Below, piece after piece: positions 55,609-64,000 of a DNA stretch of 64,000 nt. Numbering within the stretch: position 1 is the first letter of the stretch; each line of letters starts with the position of its first letter. Location: assembly GCA_037176725.1 (NCBI GenBank), contig JAZBRS010000044.1:9300001-9364000 (forward strand). Direction: 5' to 3'. Below the pieces are notes generated by a model. It did no database searches. It saw only the letters and a program-made list of their open reading frames with translations, and was not told where the DNA came from. Origin of the DNA: Posidonia oceanica. Taxonomy: Eukaryota > Streptophyta > Magnoliopsida > Alismatales > Posidoniaceae. Made by a program: the position numbers and the translations under genes.

Positions 55609-57299
55609 TGTAGTAATCTTGGTGTTCAGATCATCCATGCACACTACCAAAGCTCGCGTGCACCGATCGGAATCAGGTTTACTATTAGCGGTTGTGTCCG
55701 AGAAGGAAGACTTAACTCAAAAACACTTAAAAGAGGAAAAAAAGGAAAGAAAAGAAAAAGATAAGACAAATTAGATTCGCCACCGTGTCTATTAAGTCAG
55801 GAGATAAGAAAAATTGAGGGAATGCGTGAATAAACACACAAAACCAAGCAAAAGATGCAATACAATGCAATGCAAAAGAAATAAGATGCAATGGAATGAA
55901 AATGATGTGACTCAAGCCTAGGATAAGGGCAATATGGTCATTATGGGCCAAGAGAAAGGGCAAGGACTCCTGTTACGTGCGGGGAAGGTGTTAGGCACCC
56001 CCGACACGCCCGAGAATCGGTCTTTCTAGGCTTACGCTCACATATGCAGGGAAATGCAGATTTTGAATGCCTAAGTACCATGATTGCCTAATTAGATGCT
56101 CATAGGTGTACTCTAAGTGATGAAATGCGTGCAAGGAATTAAACGTGCAATGTAAGCGCTCAGCAACGCAGTCTGTGTTCCGAACTGGGCGAACCCCGGT
56201 TCGTGAGAAGTCCAGGCAGTAAGCATCACTACCGTAAATGCCAATGTAGGCGATAAAACAAAACATCGGTAAAACCAGGCAATGCAGGCGACATGCAAGA
56301 GAAAACATCGTTAAACACGCAAAACGGTGCGAGAAACGAAGGTCGACACACAAAACAGTGCAAAAAACAAAGTGGGCATGCAAAACGGTGCCAAAAATGA
56401 AGCAGGCACGCAAAACGATGCAAGAAAAAAGTAGGCACGCAAAACGTGCAAGAAACAAAGTAGGCATGCAAAACATCGTAAAAGCCATGCAGATGCAGAT
56501 GTAAAACAACATGTAAAGGGGAAGAGCAGATCAAGTAAGGAGAGACAAACAGTGCGAGTGTGAGAATAAACACTGCTTAAGGACCACGCAATGTAGGTGT
56601 AAAGACCTACAAAGGAGAAAGGAAGGCAAATGGAGGGATCACCACTATTCTGTGACTGTTTCCCACCAAAGTGTCCCACGATGTGTCTTGCACGCTGCCA
56701 AAAGCTCGCAGTGCAATCGGATCGTGGAAAGGGGGAAGAAGGTTGCAATTAGTAGTGAATCCAGGGAAAACTCAACCCAAAAACACTAAGAGTACGCAAA
56801 AAGAGGGAGTAGAGTTGATAGGTAAGAAGAGGAAGTCCTAATCTACATGCTTGGAAAACGCGATGTAAAAACAATGCATATAATGCAAATGATATGCAAA
56901 AGATGCTGTGCAGGAGTTTAGAAGGACTTACCTTGGAGATCTGAAGCCTGATCTGAGGTGAGCTTGGTCAGCATTGAAGTGCGCTCCACTAGGGTGGTCC
57001 AGGTAGCTTGGTTGTGAAGATCCGGCAGTCTGATCGGAAGATATCCAGGCTTCAAGGCAGAAGGCGCAAAGGCCAAGGGAAAAGAAGGGATCCAAGTGTA
57101 AAAAGGGATCCTAAGGGTGTGCAGAATAGGTCCTCCCACATACATGGGAGCTAAAAGTGCTCAAAAGTGTGCAAAAAAGCTAAATGCAGTGATGCATGGG
57201 TGCAATGCATGCAAAAATGCAAAAAAGGATCTAAGTGTCATGTTTTAGAAAAGTTAAGGACCTAAATGCAATGTTTTTTAAAAGTTAGGGACCTATATG
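55609..57299 (-). mobile_element. Truncated inverted Tat-type LTR (F)
   Basis: On the minus strand the LTR 3' end lies at 55609 (GATTACTACA). Further in come the GGTGGCGAATC-type block (55775), CTAACACCTTCCCC (55983) and the GTTCGGAACAC block (56175), in the same order as in LTR E. Past about 56600 it diverges and lacks the palindromic GTTGGACGC clusters. It is cut at 57299 by LTR E. No PBS follows its end; instead element B's array starts, so this is a rearrangement or insertion junction. Confidence 0.7.
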
Positions 57300-60200
57300 T
57301 GTAGTAATCCTGAATTCTGATCGTCCATGCACATTACCAAAGCTTGTGTGCACCGATCAAAATAGGCTCACTATATGCGGCTGGATCTGAGGGAAGAACT
57401 CGACTCGGAAACGCTGGCAAAAGAAAAGAAAAGAAATGATAAGACAATTCGGAGTCGCCACCGGGTCTATTGAATTGGAAGACAAGGAAAACCAGGGGGT
57501 AAAGCATGAAAAGACATGCTGAACTGGATGCAAGGAGGGGCAAAGAGATGCAAGGATAAGCTAAGCTATGCTATGCTATTATGCTATGCTATGACTCAGG
57601 CCTAGGATAAAGGAAAGGTCGATGCGAGCCAAGAGAAATTCAAGGACTCCTGTTACGCACGGGGAAGGTGTTAGGCACCTCGATACGTCCGAGAGTCGGT
57701 CCTTCTTAGGCAATCTCGCGCTCATGCAGGGAATTGCTAGCCTAATGCCTAAATGCCTTAAATGCTTACCTATTATGCATTGGAAATAAACGTGCTATCT
57801 AAGTGCTCAGCCACGCTGCTAGTGTTCCGAACTGGGCAGACCCTAGTTTGTGAGAACTCCCAAGCAGTAAGCATCACGGCCCTATATGCAAATGCAAGCG
57901 ATAAAACAAAACGGCGGGAAAACCAAGCAATGTGGGCGACATGCAAGCAATAAAGTAAAACAGGCACGGAAAACGATACAAAAATACAGAAAAATAAAGC
58001 AGGGTGCGGAAAGCGATGCCGAAAGCGGAAAGCGATGCAAAGGGATGCAGAAGGCCATGCAAAAGAGCGAGAAACGATGCAAAATGCAGAAAATGGGGCA
58101 AAGTGCAGAAAACGAGGCAAGGCAGGGTGCGAAATCAAAACAGAGGGGCGGGCAACATGCATTAGGGTTACAGCAAGCCAAAGAAGCGATAAAACGCGAG
58201 CGAAACAAAATCTGCATTTTAAAATGGCTGTCAGCCATCTACAAGTATTGGACGCTGGAAACACCAACATCCAACATTGGATGCTGGCAAAGCTGGCGTC
58301 CAACACCTGCTGCAGACAGACAACATGCACATTTGAAAATCCATACATTCTAACTATATGGATGCAATACATATGCAAATATGCAACTAGATGGGTGCTA
58401 GACATGCTAATCTAACCTAACAGAAGATTAGAGGAAGAATCAGAACAAGGAGCATGCCAAAATTAAACATCCAAGCATGTAGGTTGTTGGACGCCTGTAG
58501 GCTGGGCGTCCAACGTTGAACGCTAGAGAGGCTGGCGTCCAACAAGGACAGAAGGCAGAGGGGAGAAAAGATGCATACAAGTGATAGAGGAGAGTTGGGA
58601 TCATGCATTTGGGTTGCTGGATTCAGAGCAAGGGCAAGCAAGCAAACAGGAGATGCATAAAATTGGCAATCAAACCTTACCTATTCTGAGTGCCAGGCCA
58701 AAGGCACAACCAGGGCATTGGATGCGAGCTAGGTCGACGTCCAACGTTGGACGCCAACACCAGCAGCGTACAACGCTCTGGGAGGCACAACACACAAAAA
58801 GCATGCACAAACAAGCAAATAAATTAACTAAAATAAAAGAACAGATGATACTTAAGCTAAACATGCATAAGAACACAGGAAGCAAGTAAGTAAGCAAAAT
58901 CAGAGAGGTATGCAAGCATTAAACAAACAAGAGATGAGCCAGGGCGTTGGACGCTAGAGCCAGCAGCGTCCAACGTTGGACGCTGAAGGCTTTGGCGTCC
59001 AACGACCCAGGCATGCAAACTCACCTGTTCTAAAGGGAAAGCTCAGCTCTACCCCAGCTATACGCATGCAAACACAGTAAGGACATGTAGGAAACCAGTA
59101 GGAGCATGAAAAGGAGGCATGGCAAGCATTTAAACCAAGAGAGAAAGATAAAGAGGAAGCATGCATGAAAGAATAGGTTTTAAACTAAAAAAAGAAATAC
59201 ACAACTTAGTAAAATCCTAGCAAACCTAAGCATGGGTGCCATAGGGGCCAGGCAACTCTAAGCATGCATGGATCACAAAATAATACTCAAAATATGCATG
59301 GGGTAGGCATGGAAGCAAAGCATAGCAAGCAGACACGTTGGACGCTAGGTGAACCAGCATCCAACGTTGGACGCGGCTCACCCTAGCGTCCAACACAGGT
59401 AGAAGACAGACTGATACTAAGCATGCAAAAAGCCTTCAAACAAGCATGGAATAAGTTGAAAAGCATGGCATAACATCAGGAAGCATTAAGGGAAGCAAAT
59501 AGCATATGTTTGCAAAGAAACATGCAAAGGAAAAGCAAGGGAAGCATCAAAACCAAAGCAAAGCAAGGGGGAGTGTTGGACGCCGGCCAATGCCGCGTCC
59601 AACATTGGACGCACCAGCTGGTGCATCCAACACATTGAACTCTCTTTTGGACGTGAATCACGTCCAAAAGGAGTCAAATAAATTGCAAAACTGCATGGAG
59701 ACACTCTACTATGCATGCAAGACTACAGGGGACAGAAAACTAACCGTTTCGCGGCCTGGAGCGGAGATTCCACCTAGCTTGCCGGAGTTACAGGTGTGCT
59801 GCCGCAGCAACTTCGGCGAGGGTGTCTGAGCTGCTCGGAGCACCGGAGGAGGTCGCGAAGCGTTGAGGACGGAGAGGGGAGTGCCTTCTTGCTCTCGGAA
59901 GTGGGAATTCTCTCTTTAGCTCTCTGTGGTCTCTATGGCAAAGGCATGAACTTGCTGGTTTTGTGCAAAGTGGCATGGGTTCTGTGTGCTGACAGCAGGG
60001 TTTGCAAAGGATTTGCAGGTGTTTGCAGGCGATGTCAGAGGCCAATGGGTGTGTGCGAGGCTCGAGGGATGTCAGGGCTGTGCCAGAGGCCTGTCAGACG
60101 GCTGGCGGAGCCACGGCGGTGGCTGACACAGGCGGTCGAAGGTGTGAGGGCGGTGAGAGCGGGATTTCCAGTTAAATGGGCAATGATGAGTATCTAAGGT

Positions 60201-60654
60201 AGTTACTCACCCTTGGAAGGTAGTGGATGAGTTGGAGGGAAGGGAATGACAGGTAGTAAGTGCGGGGAGGCGCGAGATTGGACGGCTGGTGAGCTGGAAG
60301 GGGTGGAACAGCTGCTGCTGTCGTCGAGCCGTTGGACGCGCGACCAGAGCACGTCCAACGTTGGACGCCAGACCATAGCACGTCCAATGTTGGACGCTAG
60401 CACAGGTCGCGTCCAACGTTGGACGCTGCCTATTCCAGCGTCCAACACACCCAGGTGGCATGGGCTGCAAATGGGCTTTGGTTTGGGCCCAGAAGTGTTG
60501 TAAAAGATGCGAATAGCTTGGTAAAGGCTTCTAGGGTTTTGGGTAAGGTTTTGGGTTTGGAAATGGGCTAGATAAGGGAATGCCAATCTAGAGACCACAC
60601 GAGCCTACAACAGAGAACTACCTACTTCCAGGCCATCAGAATGGGGAGTCTACA
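57300..60654 (-). repeat. 3' LTR of inverted Tat-type element E
   Basis: Read on the minus strand it starts TGTAGACTCCCC at 60654 and ends GGATTACTACA at 57300, about 3.36 kb. A polypurine tract precedes it. It carries seven clusters of GTTGGACGC/GCGTCCAAC words with the same order and spacing as LTR B. It also has the CTAACACCTTCCCC and GTGGCGACTCCG blocks. The outside flank is 57295-57299 (ATATG); the other end of E is outside the window. Confidence 0.85.
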
Positions 60655-60672
60655 GATGCCCCTCCCTCAGCG
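60655..60672 (-). other. Polypurine tract of element E
   Basis: The minus-strand purine run GAGGGAGGGGCATC abuts the LTR start, similar to GGAGGGGCAATC before the LTR of element D (31810). Confidence 0.75.
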
Positions 60673-61189
60673 AGGTCATGCGGTGCGAGACCGCTGCTCA
60701 GGGTAGACAAGACACCCTACCTGACGCCGGCAAGAGCGCAAACACTGTAGGCACGAGTCATTCGCCCGGTGGATGCACCAGAAGACATGACCCAAAGCCA
60801 CAATGCAGATGCGGATGCGAATGCAGATGTTGATGTCATCTGTGCAATGCGATGCGTGCTAATGCAGGGGTTAGTGCAGGGGTTATGTTAGATGTTAGTG
60901 CAGATGCAGTGTATGCTGATGCAGTTATTTATCATGCAATGTTGTTAGTGCAAGAATGCGATACTGATGCAGAAGAAATGCAAATAAAGCTGCAGTGCAA
61001 TTCGTGAGTTCGGGGGTTAGTCCGACCTCAGAAAAGAAATGCTAGACAAGACTGACGGGCTTGGCATCCGAGCAGTTAGGGCTACTAACCCAGCAAGCAG
61101 AGGGGGGAGACAATTGGACGGCTGTCGACCGAGCAGTTGGGGCTGCCAGCCTACAAGGAAACAAGAGCAGCTTGTCCTCGCCTGAGGAA
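60673..61189 (-). other. Element E spacer between array and polypurine tract
   Basis: Non-coding. It includes a run of GATGCAGATG/GTTAGTGCAG words (60800-60975), a small local repeat. Near 61060-61150 it has words (GAGCAGTTAGGGCTACTAACCC, repeated as GAGCAGTTGGGGCTGCCAGCC) shared with 63205-63240 and, inverted, with 54056 in element B. Confidence 0.5.
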
Positions 61190-63060
61190 ACAAGCAAGAA
61201 AAGAAAGGGGGTTGGCAAGCGTGGGCATCGTCCGTACGGAACGAGGCCACGCAAGGGCTGATCCTCGCACGAGGATACAGGGCAGGACTCCAAGCATACG
61301 GGGTCCGAGAAGAGCTTGTCCTCGCCCGAGGAGCAAGCAGGGGATTCCGCACAGACGGAATCAAAAGGGGGGGCTTGTCCTCACTCGAGGAAACAAGCAG
61401 CAGTTTGACCCGAGTCCCGAGGGTCAGATAGGGGGCTCGTCCCCGGCCAGGGAAACGAGCAGGAGGGAAAGAACAAAGAAGCTTGTCCTCGCCCGAGGAA
61501 GCAACCATGCGGGACCCCGTCCGCACGGAGGGAAGTCACGCAGAAAAGGAAAAAGGCTTGTCCTCGCATGAGGATAAGCAGGAGAGGCAGAAGAAAGAAG
61601 CTTGTCCCCGCCCGGGGAAGCAAGCGCGCGAGACCCCATCCGCACGGAGGGAAGTCACGCAGAAAAGGAAAAAGGCTTGTCGTCGCCCGAGGACAAGCAG
61701 GAGAGGCAGAAGAAAGAAGCTTGTCCCCGCCCAGGGAAGCAAGCACGCGGGACCCCGTCTACACGGAGCGGAGCCACGCAAAATGGAAAAAGGCTTGTCC
61801 TCGCACGAGGAAAATCAAGAAAGACAAAAGACTTGTCCTCGCATGAGGATAAGCAGGAAGGGAAAGGAGGCGGGCAAGCATGGGCATCGTCCGCACGGAG
61901 CGAAGCCACATAAGGGCTGATCCTCGCACGAGGATACAGGGCAGGACACCGAGCATACAGAGTCCGAGAAGAGCTTGTCCTCGCCTGAGGAGCAAGCAGG
62001 GGCGCGCATACGCTTATCCTTGGCCGAGGAGTAAGTGGGCCTGATCCTTGCCCGAGGAACAGGAAAAAAACTCCATCCGCGTGGAGCTGCGCAAAGCTTG
62101 TCCTCGCCCGAGGAAGCAAGCAAAAGGAAAAAAAAAAGGCTTGTCCTCGCCCGAGGAAGCAAGCAGGAGGGACAGAAGAAAGAAGCTTGTCCTCACCCGA
62201 GGAAGCAAGCGCGCGGGACCCCGTCCGTACGGAGGGAAGTCACGTAGAAAAGGAAAAAGGCTTATCCTCGCACGAGGACAAGCAGGAGGAGCAGAAGAAA
62301 GAAGCTTGTCCCCGCTTGGGGAAGCAAGCGTGCGGGACCCAATCCGCACGGAGGGAAGTCACACAAAAAAGGAAAAAGGCTTATCCTCGCACGAGGAACA
62401 AGCAGGAGGGGCAGAAGAAAGAAGCTTGTCCCCGCCCGAGGAAGCAAGCCCGCGGGACCCCATCCACACAGAGGGAAGTCACGCAGAAAAGGAAAAAGGC
62501 TTGTCCTCACACGAGGAACAAGCAGGAGGGGCAGAAGAGAAGAAGCTTGTCCCCGCCCGGGGAAGCAAGCGCACGGGACCCCATCCGTACGGAGGGAAGT
62601 CACGCAGAAAAGGAAAAAGGCTTGTCCTCGCACGAGGAACAAGCAGGAGGGGCAGAAGAAAGAAGCTTGTCCCCGCCTAGGGAAGCAAGCGCACGGGACC
62701 CCATCCGCACAGAGGGAAGTCACGTAGAAAAGGAAAAAGGCTTGTCCTCGTATGAGGAACAAGTAGGAGGGGCAGAAGAAAGAAGTTTGTCCCTGCTCGG
62801 GGAAGCAAGCGCGCGGGACCCCGTCCGCACGGAGCGGAGCCACACAGAAAAGGAAAAAGGGCTTATCCTCGCACGAGGATAAGCAAGAAAGACAAAAGAC
62901 TTATCCTCGCATGAGGATAAGCAGGAAGGGAAAGGGGGAGGGCAAGCGTGGGCATCGTCCGCACGGAGCGAAGCCACGCAAGGGTTGATCCTCGCACGAG
63001 GATACAGGACAGGACTCTGAGCATACGGGGTCCGAGAAGAGCTTGTCCTCGCCCGAGGAA
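61190..63060. repeat. Large minisatellite of element E, ~120-bp composite unit
   Basis: The main unit of about 120 bp recurs near 61550, 61670, 61790, 62258, 62378, 62498, 62619 and 62740. It contains GGCTTGTCCTCGCACGAGGA, GAAGCTTGTCCCCGCCC, GCGGGACCCC(A/G)TCCG(C/T)ACGG and GAAGTCACGCAGAAAAGG. A second block (GGGCATCGTCCG, then GATCCTCGCACGAGGATACA and CATACGGGGTCCGAGAAGAG) occurs near 61222, 61882 and 62950, giving higher-order structure. Stem-loops are frequent; 62861-62884 has 11-bp perfect arms with a 2-base loop. Long ORFs on both strands are translations of the array. Confidence 0.92.
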
Positions 63061-63604
63061 GGAAGCAGGAAAACGAAAAAAAAGGAAAGCAATACCAGAG
63101 AGCAGCCTAAAAAGATGCCCCTGGTATTAGGGATGATACCAGGGGACAGCCGAGGCACGCCTAGTACCAAAAGAAAGAAAAAGCAGACAAAACTAACGCG
63201 TTTGCCAAACGAGCAGTTAGGGGTGCCAGCCCAGAGCAAACTGGGCAAGTGGTGGTGGCAGTGCATGGATCAACAGGGTTCTCTGCGTGCATGTTGACTG
63301 TAGAGGGCTTTGCTGCAACTCTCCTGCCGAGGCTGCTGATTGCATGATGCTTGCAGGGGGAACTGTTCTGAGACTTTTGCGGGGCTGCTTCATGTTGTCT
63401 GCATAGGTTAATGCTCTGAGGTGCTTGATGCAGGTCCTGTAACATCCTGACAGGAACAGATATGCAAATAGGCAAGGCAAGCAACACAAACAAATGGCGT
63501 GAAACGTCTTTGTATTGAGTGAATCTCTGGTTACATGCCTCTGATAGGCCAAAAGAAACAGCATGGCTCAGGAAAACTATACAAGCAAACAACTGCATAG
63601 GTGC
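63061..63604 (-). other. Element E region downstream of its accessory ORF
   Basis: Non-coding. It contains the inverted counterpart of element B's hairpin (63118-63145: CCCCTGGTATTA, loop, TGATACCAGGGG) and flanking homologous words. Confidence 0.6.
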
Positions 63605-64000
63605 TTAGTTATGCCGGGCCTTCTTTGCTGGACAGGAGTCTGGAAACTGGGGGGCGCCTGGAGGGATCTCGCTGAGGGGCCAGAGTTCCTGCACCTTGGA
63701 GACGTACTCAGAAGTACATCCCGAGCCCTTCACAGCTGCAATATCAGTGGATTTTACCCCGTGCCGCATCAGGTCTGCTAGCACTGTTGTAGATGCTGTT
63801 GTGTTGAAGGGGTATGGCTGCATGAGTCTAGGCGCGGTGCTATCAATGAAGGCGCCCTGTCGGTAGCCAAACTGCCGCATAACCCGGATAAGGTGGTACT
63901 CCACACCCTCAGTGAATCCTAGCAGTACTACGAGCCACGTATCGCGAGCATCGAAGAACACGATGAAGGGCTCTGCTGTAGATGGGATGATTCGCCAAGT
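63605..64000 (-). CDS. C-terminal part of the accessory ORF of element E (DUF7745-like), running off the window
   Basis: The minus-strand frame is open from the window end to TAA at 63605. It matches the last ~130 codons of the element B accessory ORF: WRIIPSTAEPF, LGFTEGVEYHLIRVMRQFGY, YPFNTTAST, HGVKSTDIAAVKGSG, then PPGAPQFPDS and a basic KKARHN end. No stop is seen in the visible part, whereas B's version has three TAG stops. It lies upstream of E's array and LTR, in the same order as in element B. Function is unknown. Confidence 0.72.
   Translation of the reverse strand, partial: TWRIIPSTAEPFIVFFDARDTWLVVLLGFTEGVEYHLIRVMRQFGYRQGAFIDSTAPRLMQPYPFNTTASTTVLADLMRHGVKSTDIAAVKGSGCTSEYVSKVQELWPLSEIPPGAPQFPDSCPAKKARHN

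Noticed and set aside
61190..63060. Long ORFs (up to 231 codons) on both strands
   Set aside because: They follow the ~120-bp repeat, which keeps frame because its length is close to a multiple of three; no domain or start context supports coding.
1..64000. tRNA or rRNA genes
   Set aside because: I saw no cloverleaf-like A/B box pairs or ribosomal sequence on either strand; the tRNA-related words present are primer-binding sites.

Overview
The window is nuclear DNA from a flowering plant. The evidence is a spliced family-61 glycosyltransferase gene, nested plant-type LTR retrotransposons (Tekay-like chromovirus, Tat-lineage Ty3/gypsy, Ty1/copia), tRNA-Met-type primer-binding sites, and the absence of any bacterial-style gene organisation. 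I cannot name the species. Most of the 64 kb is mobile DNA; only one host gene looks intact.

Layout, left part (1-29,100). A truncated gypsy LTR (1-762) is followed by a GT61 cluster that was duplicated in two steps. The first step made [non-coding block R + GT61 gene]-[R + GT61], and a copia element truncated the second gene to a 3' stub. The second step duplicated that whole segment (copy 1 from about 1,827, copy 2 at 21,078-27,444). Copy 1 holds a GT61 gene with three inferable exons (5024-3334, minus strand) and an open frame. Copy 2 holds a clearly broken GT61 pseudogene (24186-22449). After the second duplication a 10.4 kb Tekay-like element landed in copy 1 (6478-16836, 5-bp target duplication GAAGC), and a TRIM-like miniature retrotransposon landed in copy 2 (24491-24819). 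An inverted LTR of the same family as 1-762 interrupts copy 2 at 27,445.

Layout, right part (29,100-64,000). This is a stack of Tat-lineage gypsy elements. The 3' tail of element D (tandem arrays, polypurine tract, first 122 bp of LTR) is interrupted by element C (LTR 31944-34492, leader, first ~32 gag codons). C is interrupted by element B (LTR from 35768, then gag, protease, RT, RNase H, second RNase H, integrase to 50739, an accessory ORF 52337-53665, and hairpin minisatellites to 55608). At 55,609 orientation flips: a truncated minus-strand LTR (F) and the complete minus-strand 3' LTR of element E (57300-60654) follow, then E's minisatellite array and the end of its accessory ORF, running off the window.

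Cross-cutting observations. (1) Premature stops in the retroelements are mostly TAG where the family has Gln CAG, as expected from cytosine deamination in CHG context; the two copia copies show one such pair directly. (2) LTRs B, C and E carry a palindromic motif repeated with a conserved spacing of about 230-240 bp, although C uses a different core word. (3) Several unrelated tandem repeats near the 3' ends of elements B, D and E contain a stem-loop in each unit. (4) I found no previously unknown enzyme system; the notable signals are architectural features of the retroelements.
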